DNA from: Bin87 sp965116785
GTDB lineage: Bacteria; Chloroflexota; Dehalococcoidia; Lucifugimonadales; UBA3495
Assembly: GCA_965116785.1 (NCBI GenBank)
Contig: OZ220731.1
Span: forward strand, 3,720,001 to 3,784,000
Reading direction: 5' to 3'
Length of the DNA stretch: 64,000 nucleotides
Positions 25,465 to 33,604 of the stretch are shown piece after piece. The position numbers and the translations under genes are program-made. The notes beneath the pieces were generated by a model that was given only the letters and a program-made list of their open reading frames with translations, ran no database searches and was not told where the DNA came from. Numbering within the stretch: the first letter of the stretch is position 1; each line of letters opens with the position of its first letter.

Positions 25465-26139
25465 TCACGGTACGTTGTCGAAGATGCGTTCCCGAACGTT
25501 GAACGCGAAGCCGGGCAGCACGTCGCCGCCATCGATGGTCTCCGGGTTTTCCCTGACTTCAGGCTCCACGCCGGGACGGTGGTAGGCAACGGTGCGGTTG
25601 GGCGGATGGATCACCACCACCAGCCGCGCGCCGCCTTCCAGATAGCGGCGCACCTTGTCTGCCAAATCCGGGCTGCGGTTTGACGGCGAGACGATCTCGA
25701 CGAGGAAGTCGGGGACAATCGCCGCAAAGGGTCGCCGGGCTTCATCCGGCAGCGCGTCCCAACGTTCTGGGGATGTCCAGCTGGCATCCGGGCCGAGGAG
25801 AGCGCCGTCGGGCATAACGAAACACGCAGTAGCGCCACTGGCCCGGCCTCCATGCTCGCGGGACCAATCCAACACCGCTGCCGCCATTTCAAGCTCGAAC
25901 AGTTCACCAGGAACCCCGGTGGGCGCCATGATCTTGAGCTCTCCTTCCGCAGTGATTTCAAACTCGCCCACGGCATCCTTGTTCCGGCCGGCAAAATCCT
26001 CAAACCACGTACCCAGTCCGGGACTGTCCAGAGACAAACCGAACTCTGACAGCGGTATCAGCACGTAGCCCTGGAAGTCCGAAGGCTTGCGGACGGTTCG
26101 GGCGACCGCCGGCTGCGCTCGTTCATTCGCAGTAACCAT
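25465..26139 (-). CDS. Second Uma2-family protein inside the cobalamin locus
   Basis: A 224-aa Uma2/DUF820 protein. The core reads LLGPDASWTSPERWDAL, IVPDFLVEIVSPSNRSPDLADKV and ARLVVVIHPPNRTVAYHRPG, a slightly different branch from the 21270 gene and closer to the copy at 35746. An ExxE-type early motif (GEFEITAEGELKIMAPTG) is present. It begins one base after the cbiA stop codon, so it is translationally joined to cbiA and sits before cobO. Function unknown. Confidence 0.88.
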   Translation of the reverse strand: MVTANERAQPAVARTVRKPSDFQGYVLIPLSEFGLSLDSPGLGTWFEDFAGRNKDAVGEFEITAEGELKIMAPTGVPGELFELEMAAAVLDWSREHGGRASGATACFVMPDGALLGPDASWTSPERWDALPDEARRPFAAIVPDFLVEIVSPSNRSPDLADKVRRYLEGGARLVVVIHPPNRTVAYHRPGVEPEVRENPETIDGGDVLPGFAFNVRERIFDNVP

Positions 26140-27516
26140 TTATAGCCGTTCCTTTGCAGCGGCGCAGGTATCCACAAAGCGCCTGGCAAGGCCGGGTTGG
26201 CTGCCCAGGTGCACGTGGATGTAGGACGCCCAGACGCTGCCGGCGCGGAAGCCCTCGGGCCGGCCTTCCTGGTTGACCACCTGGTAAGCGGCGCTGGCGG
26301 CGTCGGGCGGGTCCTGCAGCACCGACCAGTGGAACTCGTGGCCGCGCACCCGCTGGCCGGCGGTGAGCAGCGGGCCGTCGCCGCAGGCCTCGACCTCGCG
26401 GTAACCCAGGTGCAGCCGGCGGCCCTCCATCGAGGACACGACGGGGATGGCGCCAACCATTGAGAATTGCCGGCCGTCCAGATCGGAAAGGCTGCGCCCC
26501 AGGTACATGAGGCCGCCGCACTCGGCGTATACCGGCAGTTCCCGCGAAATTGCCTGACGCATCGATGCCAGCATGCCGGCGTTACCGGCCAGTTCCTCGG
26601 CGAACAACTCGGGGAACCCCCCGCCCAGGTAGACACCGCCCACGCCCTCGGGCAGGGACTCGTCGTCCAGCGGGGAGAAGGGCACAATCTCCGCGCCCCA
26701 TGCTGCAAGCAAGTCCAGGGAGTCTTGGTAGTAGAACGAGAAGGCGCGGTCCTGGGCAACGGCGATGGCCGTCCGCGCCGTTTGCGGGGCCGCCGGGAAG
26801 ACACCTTTGGAGGTACCACGCGGGCGACCGGCGGTATTGGCAATCCGAGTGATGGCGTCCAGGTCGATGGTCTGCTCGATCTGGGTGTTGAGGGCGTCGT
26901 ACCAGGCGTTGAGTACGGTGCCCTCCGCGGTGGGGATGAGGCCCAGGTGGCGCTCCGGCTGCACCAGGTCGTCGCGGCGGGGGAGCCAACCCACCACCGG
27001 CAGACCAGTGGTCGCCTCGATCTGGGGCTGGCAGAACTCCAGGTGCCGCTCGCTGCCCACGCCGTTAAGGATGACGCCGGCGATGCGCAGGTCGGGGTCG
27101 AACTGCTGGTAGCCGAGCACCTCGGCGGCCACACTGCGGGCCACCTTGCCGGCATCGGCAATCAGGATCACCGGAGCATCCAGGAGCTTGGACAGCTCGG
27201 CTGTGGAGCCGTCCTCATCCAACGAGGAGTGGCCATCGAAGACGCCCATGACGCCCTCGACCACCGCGATGTCCGCCGCGCCGGCGGCACGATGGAACAG
27301 CTCGGAGACCACGGGATGGGGCAACATCCAGGTGTCAAGGTTGCGGGACGGAACACCGCAGGCGATGGTGTGATAAGAGGGATCGATGTAGTCGGGGCCG
27401 GCCTTGAAGGGCTGTACACGCAGACCACGTCGGGCCAGCGCGCCCATGACGCCGCTGGCGATGGTGGTCTTGCCGACGCCGGAGCGGACGCCGGCAATGA
27501 CGACGGCGGAGGTCAT
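26140..27516 (-). CDS. cbiA: Cobyrinate a,c-diamide synthase
   Basis: A 458-aa ATP- and glutamine-dependent amidase for corrin side chains a and c. The N-terminal P-loop-like GVRSGVGKTTIASGVMGAL (residues about 9-27), KAGPDYIDPSYH and AVVEGVMGVFDG mark the ATP half. The C-terminal class I glutaminase half has YAECGGLMYLG with the nucleophilic cysteine, and the His in HEFHWS. GGVYLGGGFPELFAEEL lies between. This is the first committed cobalamin enzyme after the riboswitch, 206 bp from the upstream small gene. Confidence 0.93.
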   Translation of the reverse strand: MTSAVVIAGVRSGVGKTTIASGVMGALARRGLRVQPFKAGPDYIDPSYHTIACGVPSRNLDTWMLPHPVVSELFHRAAGAADIAVVEGVMGVFDGHSSLDEDGSTAELSKLLDAPVILIADAGKVARSVAAEVLGYQQFDPDLRIAGVILNGVGSERHLEFCQPQIEATTGLPVVGWLPRRDDLVQPERHLGLIPTAEGTVLNAWYDALNTQIEQTIDLDAITRIANTAGRPRGTSKGVFPAAPQTARTAIAVAQDRAFSFYYQDSLDLLAAWGAEIVPFSPLDDESLPEGVGGVYLGGGFPELFAEELAGNAGMLASMRQAISRELPVYAECGGLMYLGRSLSDLDGRQFSMVGAIPVVSSMEGRRLHLGYREVEACGDGPLLTAGQRVRGHEFHWSVLQDPPDAASAAYQVVNQEGRPEGFRAGSVWASYIHVHLGSQPGLARRFVDTCAAAKERL

Positions 27517-27564
27517 ATCAGCACCGTGTGGTTACGCATGGGTGCCCAATTTTGCTTTCACATC

Positions 27565-27690
27565 GATGCACAGGATAGGCAGGATTGGATTTATCAATCT
27601 GGATATATCGTCGCTTTTGACCGTTTCGGTAAATCGAACTTGCGGTCAGTATCGGCTGCATCCTGTTTATCCCGTTCATCCATGTAAATT
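27565..27690. repeat. Palindromic CAGGATAG / CCTGTTTATCC repeat
   Basis: CACAGGATAGGCAGGATTGG near 27570 faces ATCCTGTTTATCCCGTTCAT near 27660. The same paired motifs occur at 61080-61145, and one arm at about 51055-51095. It is an intergenic repeat between cbiA and the HutX-like gene. A role in transcript folding or as a mobile miniature element is unproven. Confidence 0.5.
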
Positions 27691-27721
27691 TGCCGACCCG
27701 CCGCGCTGATGGGAAGCCGCT

Positions 27722-28162
27722 CTACGGGTGCTCGCCGGCCGAACCGTAGGCCTCGGCCGGCAGGTTGATCTTGCTGGGATACTTGCCCAGCAGGGCCATG
27801 AAGAAGTTGTGGCGCGGGGGGTTGGTGGCGTCGACGTCCGACTTGCGGAGGTAGACCCGCATCGCCGGGTTCCCTTCGCCGTCGCGCATCCACAACTGGT
27901 ATGACGGGAGACCCTGGTCGTTGGTGGTGTGAACGAACTCGGCCTCGCGGATCTTGGACATGTCCAGGTGCATGTGGGTGCCGCCGGGCACCATGAGGGT
28001 CACGATGCGCCCGTCGGGGGTGAAGCGCAGGTCGTCGAAGTCCATGTAGACCTCGGCGGAGGCGGCGGTGCTTTCCAGCATCACCACCACCTCGTTGAAA
28101 CCGATGCCGTCGACCCCGTCGCGGCATTCTTCGAGTATCTCGCGGAGCATGACGTCGCTCAT
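27722..28162 (-). CDS. HutX/ChuX/HemS-like small protein, first gene after the B12 riboswitch
   Basis: A 146-aa soluble protein, ATG at 28162 after a GAGAGGTG site. Residues about 55-110 read GGTHMHLDMSKIREAEFV and then SYQLWMRDGEGNPAMRVYLR. This is the order of elements in haem-handling HutX/ChuX and HemS half-domains: G-x-x-HLH-like strand, a FV strand, a paired RS-xxFxDxxGxxxxK-like hairpin. The similarity is by eye and weak. It is the first gene downstream of the cobalamin riboswitch and terminator and upstream of cbiA, so a role in binding or passing a tetrapyrrole such as a corrinoid is a reasonable inference. An ATG at 28177 is less likely. Confidence 0.7.
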   Translation of the reverse strand: MSDVMLREILEECRDGVDGIGFNEVVVMLESTAASAEVYMDFDDLRFTPDGRIVTLMVPGGTHMHLDMSKIREAEFVHTTNDQGLPSYQLWMRDGEGNPAMRVYLRKSDVDATNPPRHNFFMALLGKYPSKINLPAEAYGSAGEHP

Positions 28163-28350
28163 GCTGTCACCTCTCATTCGGAGTAACGCCCGGGCCGTGC
28201 GACGGGCGTTTTGGTTCTACGGGCGCGCGGGTCGATTATCACCCAGCGGCGTCGGCAAGGCAAATAGACGGAAGCGCGCCCCGACGGGCCAATGGAGGAG
28301 GAATCGGCCCGCCGGAGCAGCGCAGGGGAGTAGTCATTCGCTGCTGCAAC

Positions 28351-28381
28351 AAAAAAACCCGACTGCACTCTTGCGGTCGGG
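28351..28381 (-). terminator. Intrinsic terminator downstream of the riboswitch
   Basis: On the minus strand CCCGACCGC (28381-28373) pairs with GCAGTCGGG (28366-28358), with one C-A mismatch and a 6-base loop, then a run of seven T (28357-28351). It lies about 100 bp past the B12 box and before the first gene, so it can serve as the expression platform by attenuation. Confidence 0.85.
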
Positions 28382-28469
28382 TGACGGAGCCTGCGGCTGG
28401 GGAACCGGTTTTGCTATAGATACACCGGGATTCCGCCCACTCGTTCCACGAAGTGCAGCTGGAACACAC

Positions 28470-28700
28470 CCGCTGGCAGGCCTCCTGGCTGATGGCTAAT
28501 AACGACGCTCCTCCGCCTTCCCACCCGCTTGGCGCGGGCAGTGGCTCGCTGGTCACATGAGCGACTAGCGTGGGAGGACGCCTCGCCAATTACAGTGGCG
28601 GGACCGCACCGGATTCACACCGGATTTCCTTTTCAGCCCGTCGTGCGCAGAGTGGTTGGGCGCGCTACTGACGGACCACCGGCAGGCGTTTTGGTTCAGT
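28470..28700 (-). promoter_or_regulatory. Cobalamin (adenosylcobalamin) riboswitch
   Basis: Reading the minus strand, GGTGTGAATCCGGTGCGGTC (about 28617-28598) and CCCGCCACTGTAATTGG (about 28602-28586) are the conserved core of the B12 riboswitch. The B12-box sequence CAGCCAGGAGGCCTGCC follows at about 28491-28475. The 5' arm CTGCCGGTGGTCCGTCAGTA is at about 28686-28667. A promoter lies just upstream and an intrinsic terminator just downstream. It should repress the HutX-like gene and the cobalamin operon when B12 is plentiful. Confidence 0.95.
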
Positions 28701-28713
28701 TGTTAACGGTTGC

Positions 28714-28742
28714 AGATTAGCAGGCGGCGCGGCCGGAGTCAA
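28714..28742 (-). promoter_or_regulatory. Promoter of the riboswitch-controlled cobalamin operon
   Basis: On the minus strand TTGACT (28742-28737) and TAATCT (28719-28714) are separated by exactly 17 bp, with a TGC just before the -10 box (extended -10). Initiation would fall near 28706, immediately before the riboswitch. Confidence 0.7.
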
Positions 28743-28794
28743 ACCCTGACCGGACCGGTTCAGGATTGCTCCGGCCGGACGGGTCGGTCGTTGG

Positions 28795-29736
28795 CTACCC
28801 CTGCGTCAAGTCCGGTTCGCTGGTGCCGGTCAGTTCGTAAGCCCGGTTGATGAAGGTTCCGACGGCCAGGTTGATCTCAGCAAGGAACCGGTGCCGGTCG
28901 ACGTCGTCCATGCGGAACGCGGTGCCGCTGTAACGGTAGTTGACGGCGTAAAGAGTGAGCCAGTTCAACCGTTCCCCGGGGCGGTCGGGGTTTGGGAACG
29001 AGGTATAGTCGATCAGCAATCGAAGCTGCGCCGCCGCCAGCGTGCCGGCTTCGGTGGGGTCGCGCAAGATTTGATCGGCGACTTCGCGCAGGTCATGCAC
29101 TGACCGGTACTCCAGGCCTGCCGCCGATAGCCACGCCTTGATGGCATTCTCTACGGCCTGCTGGGCATGGAAGCCGAATATTTCCTGGATTCCGTCTCGA
29201 TGGTCGATTTCGCGTCCGAAGGCGCCCATGTGTCGATATGCAGCCTGTAGCCGTTCTCTCACGTCCGGCCAGCTGTCGGGGTATCCGTCATCGTAGCCGG
29301 CCGAAAGGTCGAGATTCTCGTCGCTCATTATCACTCCGTCCCGAATCGCCTGCGCGGCCACGTGGTTCTTCGCCCGACGACAGTAGTTGAACGTCTTGAC
29401 ATCCATCGTGACCACGTCGACGCGGAGCCGGGGCGGATTGTCCTGGAAGTAATCCCGGGCGACCCTGGCGGCCAGACCACTGCCAGCGCCCCGGCCTGAG
29501 GCGGAAATGATCATCAGATCGACGTCGGAGTTTGGACGATGATCTCCCCGCGCACGGGATCCGAACAAAATAACCGTATTCGCGGGCATTTCTGACTGGA
29601 CCGCTTTGGCAACCTCCAAAGCGGTTTTATCCGGAGTTCGCGCTTGGCTTACGTTGCTGTCCATCAGTTGGAGATTTTGGGAGCGAAGTCGGTCGCGGAT
29701 CGAGTATCTTCGCCCATGCAGACTCGATTTTAACAT
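28795..29736 (-). CDS. Nucleotidyltransferase-HEPN fusion protein
   Basis: A 313-aa two-domain protein. Residues about 40-125 form a minimal nucleotidyltransferase: ILFGSRARGDHRPNSDVDLM has the GSx(10)DxD core, and RVDVVTM supplies the third acid. Residues about 165-300 form a helical HEPN domain (FHAQQAVENAIKAWL; YRSVHDL). MNT and HEPN proteins usually form separate antitoxin/toxin genes; here they are one chain, as in kanamycin-nucleotidyltransferase-like proteins. No ribosome site favours a particular start; MDSNVS at 29664 is an alternative. It lies just upstream of the cobalamin promoter but is transcribed from elsewhere. Confidence 0.82.
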   Translation of the reverse strand: MLKSSLHGRRYSIRDRLRSQNLQLMDSNVSQARTPDKTALEVAKAVQSEMPANTVILFGSRARGDHRPNSDVDLMIISASGRGAGSGLAARVARDYFQDNPPRLRVDVVTMDVKTFNYCRRAKNHVAAQAIRDGVIMSDENLDLSAGYDDGYPDSWPDVRERLQAAYRHMGAFGREIDHRDGIQEIFGFHAQQAVENAIKAWLSAAGLEYRSVHDLREVADQILRDPTEAGTLAAAQLRLLIDYTSFPNPDRPGERLNWLTLYAVNYRYSGTAFRMDDVDRHRFLAEINLAVGTFINRAYELTGTSEPDLTQG

Positions 29737-29766
29737 CGTGACCCGGCAGCGAACCGGGCCAATCCG

Positions 29767-30777
29767 TCAGTACTCCAGCATCATGCGCTGCAACTCCTCG
29801 GGATCTTTGGTCTGCGTCAGGCCCAGCATGAGCAGGATGCGGGCCTTCTTGGGATGCAGGTTGTCGGCGACGATGTAACCCTCGTCGGTGAAGCGGCGGG
29901 TCTGGACCACGCGGCCGGTGCCCACGTGGGTGGACAGGACCACGGGGATGCCGGCGGCCTGGGCGTCCTTCAGGCCGGCCATGAACGTTGACGGCGAACC
30001 GCCGCTACCCAAACCGGCGGCGACGATGCCGTCCACGCCGTCGGCGACCAGGGCGTCAATGACCGTGCTGCCGGCGCCGGCGTAGCCGTAAGCGATGTCA
30101 ACTCGCGGCAACTCGTCGACTGACGACACGTCGAACTCCGAATCGGCGGTGTGCCTCCGCTCCGGCCGGCGGTAGTAGACCACCTGGCCGTCTGCGTCGG
30201 CGTACCCCAGGAAACCCATGTGGCCGGACTGGAAGGTCTCGACCCGGTAGGAGTCGGTCTTGGTCACGTCACGGGCGGACTGGATCTCGTTGTTCAGTAC
30301 CACCAGCGCGCCGCGACCCGCGGACTGGGGCGCGGCGGCGATGCGCACGGCGTCCAGCAGGTTGTTATCCGCGTCGGTGCCCATGGCAGAGGGCGGACGC
30401 ATGGCGCCGGTGACGGCCACGGGTCGGCTGTCCCGCACGGTTAGATTGAGGAAGTAGGCCGTCTCCTCAAGCGTGGCGGTTCCGTGGGTCACGGCGGCGC
30501 CGGCGGCGTCGGGGTCGGCGGCGAACTGTTCGTTGATGCGCTTGGCCAGGGTGAGCCAGTGGGGTGGATAGACTTCGGTGCTGCCCACGTTGACCACCTG
30601 CTCGGGTATCACCTCGGCCAATTCGTTGGCCTCCGGAACACGGGCCAGCATCTCCTGGATGGTCAGTTGCTGCCCCCGGTAGCTGTAGTTGGAGAAATCG
30701 GTGCGGGATTCGCCAACAAATGAGATGGTGCCCCCCGTGCCAAACAGATACACTCGGCGTGTAGGTTCGTATGCCAT
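29767..30777 (-). CDS. Type I/II L-asparaginase family amidohydrolase
   Basis: A 336-aa asparaginase. YLFGTGGTISF near residues 10-20 carries the first catalytic Thr, VTHGTATLEETAYFLNL the second TxD-like motif (Thr/Asp/Glu), and RPVAVTGAMRPPSAMGTDA the third conserved block. VDGIVAAGLGSGG belongs to the C-terminal domain. It converts L-asparagine to aspartate and ammonia, though relatives act on glutamine or lysyl conjugates. No signal peptide is visible from the ATG at 30777, which follows a GGGGG site, so it is probably cytoplasmic. The frame continues upstream without similarity. Confidence 0.9.
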   Translation of the reverse strand: MAYEPTRRVYLFGTGGTISFVGESRTDFSNYSYRGQQLTIQEMLARVPEANELAEVIPEQVVNVGSTEVYPPHWLTLAKRINEQFAADPDAAGAAVTHGTATLEETAYFLNLTVRDSRPVAVTGAMRPPSAMGTDADNNLLDAVRIAAAPQSAGRGALVVLNNEIQSARDVTKTDSYRVETFQSGHMGFLGYADADGQVVYYRRPERRHTADSEFDVSSVDELPRVDIAYGYAGAGSTVIDALVADGVDGIVAAGLGSGGSPSTFMAGLKDAQAAGIPVVLSTHVGTGRVVQTRRFTDEGYIVADNLHPKKARILLMLGLTQTKDPEELQRMMLEY

Positions 30778-30876
30778 TTGAAACCCCCTTTCTCGACCGG
30801 CCGGCTGAAAACACCATTCTACGCCAGCCGGGGCGGGCGCCCGGCGACGAAATCCGACAACTGATGCAGCCAACTT

Positions 30877-30907
30877 TGCAAATTCTCCCGCACGCGGGTA
30901 GTATATT
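30877..30907 (+). promoter_or_regulatory. Candidate ftsH promoter
   Basis: TTGCAA (30877-30882) and TATATT (30902-30907) with a 19-bp spacer, about 65 bp before the ftsH ATG. The spacer is longer than ideal. Confidence 0.4.
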
Positions 30908-30972
30908 GCGCCAGTCTGTGTGAATCATTTGCGCCGCAGCGCAGCCGTGCACTCTCCAACGGCAGGAATGTT

Positions 30973-32973
30973 ATGACCAACAACCGCTGGGTCCGCAACA
31001 GCCTGATCTATCTCCTGATCATCATCGGCGTCATCGTCATCTTCTACACGCTGCTCCCGAGTTTTGGCAGCAGCGAGCGTCTGGCTCTGACCGAGGTGCT
31101 GCAACAGGCCCGGGCCGGCCAGATCGAGAGGATCATAGTGGATGGCGAGAAGCTCACGGTCATACCGACGGTGGGCCGACAGGGAGAGGATGCCCAGAAG
31201 TACAGCAGCCGCATCGGGAAGAACACGGACTTGGAGAGCCTGCTGATCACCACCGGCATCTGGGACCAGGTGAGCGCGCCCGACGTGGAGTACAAGGGCT
31301 CCAGCGGGTTTGGCAGCGTTTTCGGCATCCTGCTCAACTTCCTGCCCCTGATCTTCTTCGGCGGGTTGATACTGCTGATGATGCGGCAGGCCCAGGGATC
31401 GAACAACCAGACCATGAGCTTTGGCCGCAGTCGCGCCCGCATGATGCCGTTCAACCGGCCGTCGGTGACCTTCAGCGACGTGGCCGGCGTGGACGAGGCC
31501 AAGGCCGAGCTGGAAGAGGTTGTCGACTTCCTGAAGTACCCCGAGCGCTTCCTGCAACTGGGCGCGCGCATCCCCAAGGGCGTCCTGTTGGTCGGCCCTC
31601 CCGGAACCGGCAAGACCCTGCTCGCCCGGGCGGTGGCCGGTGAGGCTGGCGTGCCCTTCTTTCACATCTCCGGCAGCGAGTTCGTGGAGATGTTCGTGGG
31701 CGTGGGCGCGGCGCGGGTGCGGGACCTTTTCGAGCAGGCCAAGCGCAACGCGCCCTGCATCCTGTTCGTCGATGAAATCGACGCCGTGGGACGCCACCGC
31801 GGCGCCGGTTTGGGCGGCGGCCACGACGAGCGCGAGCAGACCCTCAACCAGATCCTGGTTGAGATGGACGGTTTCGAGACCAACACCAACATCATCGTGA
31901 TTGCGGCAACCAACCGGCCCGACATCCTGGACCCGGCGCTGCTGCGCCCCGGACGTTTCGACCGCCGCGTTACCCTGGACCTGCCCGACGTGGTGGGCCG
32001 CGAGGCCATCCTCAGGGTGCATGTGGCCGGCAAGCCGCTGTCACGGGAAATCAAGATCGACGTTGTCGCCAAGGAAACACCCGGATTCAGCGGCGCCGAC
32101 CTGTCCAACCTGGTCAACGAGGCCGCACTGCTGGCCGCACGCAAGAACCAGTCCAGCATCTTCATGCAGGACTTCGAGGAAGCCATCGAGCGAGTCATCG
32201 CCGGCCCGGAACGGAAGAGCCGGGTCATCAACCAACGCGAGAAGGAGATGACCGCCTACCACGAGGCTGGCCACGCCCTGGTCGCCTGGAACCTGCCCCA
32301 CGCCGACCGCGTGCACAAGATCAGTATCGTGTCCCGCGGCAACATGGGCGGACACACCACCCTGCTGCCCGAGGAAGACCGGTATCTCTGGACCAAGAAC
32401 CAGTTCCAGGACATGCTGGGCGTCATGATGGGCGGTCGTGTGGCGGAAGAGTTGATCTTCGACGAGGTCACCACCGGCGCCAGCAACGACATCGAGCGCG
32501 CCACCAAGACGGCCCTGGGCATGATCAAGCGCTACGGGATGTCCGCCAGCCTGGGCCCGCGCACCTTCGGCAAGCGCGAGGAGATGGTGTTCCTGGGGCG
32601 CGAGATCAGCGAGGAGCGCGACTACGGTGACAAGATCGCCGAGGAGATCGACGACGAAGTCCGCCACCTGATCAACAACGCCTACCGGCAGGCCCAACAG
32701 TTGCTCATCGACCACAAGCCCAAGCTGGTGCAGGTGGCTGAGTACCTGATCGAGCACGAGGCCATATCCGGCGACGCTCTAACCAAGTTGTTCAAAGATG
32801 GCCCTCCCGGCTCCGAGCCGGAACCGGCCATGCCGGAAGCGCCCACGCCTTCGCCCTATGCCCCGCCGGCGCCACCGGTTACCCAGGGCGGGCCAGTGCC
32901 CAGCCCGGCCCCGTCCTTCAGCAGCACGAGCACTGCGGAGCCGATAGATGGGACCTCTCCGGGCGACGACTGA
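30973..32973 (+). CDS. ftsH: ATP-dependent zinc metalloprotease FtsH
   Basis: A 666-aa membrane protease. One transmembrane helix at about residues 10-28 and another at about 115-137 flank a short periplasmic-type domain. The AAA module has Walker A GPPGTGKT (208-215), Walker B CILFVDEID (262-270), the second region of homology NRPDILDPALLRPGRFDRR, and the protease zinc motif HEAGH (430-434). The last 60 or so residues are a Pro-rich tail (from about residue 605) absent in many FtsH. It degrades misassembled membrane proteins and short-lived regulators. hflK and hflC, whose products form its regulatory complex, lie just downstream on the same strand. Confidence 0.97.
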   Translation: MTNNRWVRNSLIYLLIIIGVIVIFYTLLPSFGSSERLALTEVLQQARAGQIERIIVDGEKLTVIPTVGRQGEDAQKYSSRIGKNTDLESLLITTGIWDQVSAPDVEYKGSSGFGSVFGILLNFLPLIFFGGLILLMMRQAQGSNNQTMSFGRSRARMMPFNRPSVTFSDVAGVDEAKAELEEVVDFLKYPERFLQLGARIPKGVLLVGPPGTGKTLLARAVAGEAGVPFFHISGSEFVEMFVGVGAARVRDLFEQAKRNAPCILFVDEIDAVGRHRGAGLGGGHDEREQTLNQILVEMDGFETNTNIIVIAATNRPDILDPALLRPGRFDRRVTLDLPDVVGREAILRVHVAGKPLSREIKIDVVAKETPGFSGADLSNLVNEAALLAARKNQSSIFMQDFEEAIERVIAGPERKSRVINQREKEMTAYHEAGHALVAWNLPHADRVHKISIVSRGNMGGHTTLLPEEDRYLWTKNQFQDMLGVMMGGRVAEELIFDEVTTGASNDIERATKTALGMIKRYGMSASLGPRTFGKREEMVFLGREISEERDYGDKIAEEIDDEVRHLINNAYRQAQQLLIDHKPKLVQVAEYLIEHEAISGDALTKLFKDGPPGSEPEPAMPEAPTPSPYAPPAPPVTQGGPVPSPAPSFSSTSTAEPIDGTSPGDD

Positions 32974-33002
32974 CGCGCCTACCGGCAACCAGACAAACGG
33001 CA

Positions 33003-33025
33003 GGGGCGGGTTTCAAACCCGCCCC
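33003..33025. terminator. Bidirectional hairpin after ftsH
   Basis: GGGGCGGGTTT (33003-33013) pairs with AAACCCGCCCC (33015-33025) around one base. It lies between the convergent ends of ftsH and the 109-aa gene, as do its copies at 6569 and 36417. Confidence 0.6.
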
Positions 33026-33354
33026 TAAGCGTTCTCTTCTTCGGTCTCGCTGGCGTTGGCGTCGGCATCCAGGGGCAGGCTGCGGTAGTAGAGGCCCCAC
33101 TGCTGCATCAGGCCCTCCACGCGCGGGTCCTTGAGTGCGATGAGCTCCCGGAAGAAGCCGGCCATGGCGTGGGCCGGGCGCAACTCGTCGGTGCAAACCC
33201 AGCTGCGGTCGCCGGGCACCGCGTAGATGAGCCCGCTCTGGTGGGGGCATGTCATCTGGACGCGCCCCATGTCGGGGCTGATTTTAACGGTGAGCCCCTG
33301 GGGTTGCGGCGGGCGCTCCTGGTCGTTGGACGCTATAGGAACGGGCGTAGTCAT
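33025..33354 (-). CDS. Hypothetical protein between ftsH and hflK
   Basis: A 109-aa protein on the strand opposite to ftsH and hflKC. No signal peptide or membrane segment. The central part has two cysteines (VQMTCPHQSGLIYAV and DRSWVCTDEL), and the rest is helical (MAGFFRELIALKDPRVEGLM) with an acidic tail. No family recognised. Its position between ftsH and hflK may be chance or may mark a local regulator; the sequence alone does not tell. Confidence 0.65.
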   Translation of the reverse strand: MTTPVPIASNDQERPPQPQGLTVKISPDMGRVQMTCPHQSGLIYAVPGDRSWVCTDELRPAHAMAGFFRELIALKDPRVEGLMQQWGLYYRSLPLDADANASETEEENA

Positions 33355-33478
33355 ACTCTAACTTTCCTGTGGGGAGGGCGAACGGGTCGGGGCTGTCGGC
33401 CCGCCCGTTGGCTCGGAGTGCGGGCCGATGTGCCCATGCGGGCTGGCCGCCAATTATAAACCAGGCTGTCGATTATGA

Positions 33479-33487
33479 TGGTATACT
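33479..33487 (+). promoter_or_regulatory. Extended -10 promoter upstream of hflK
   Basis: TGGTATACT (TGn plus TATACT at 33482-33487), about 118 bp before the hflK ATG. The same TGnTATACTg pattern recurs at 44800 and close variants elsewhere. Confidence 0.45.
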
Positions 33488-33604
33488 GTCGCGGCCAACC
33501 GTTCGAAAATCGTACCGGAAACCGCTGATTGAGTCGGTCACTCCTGACATAACGGTTGACATTGATCAGGCGCCAACAAGCAAACTCATAAAGGACACTT
33601 TCGT

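Noticed and set aside
28239..28589. Short protein-like frames over the riboswitch
   Set aside because: The region is explained by the conserved cobalamin riboswitch core and terminator; the frames have no ribosome sites or similarity.
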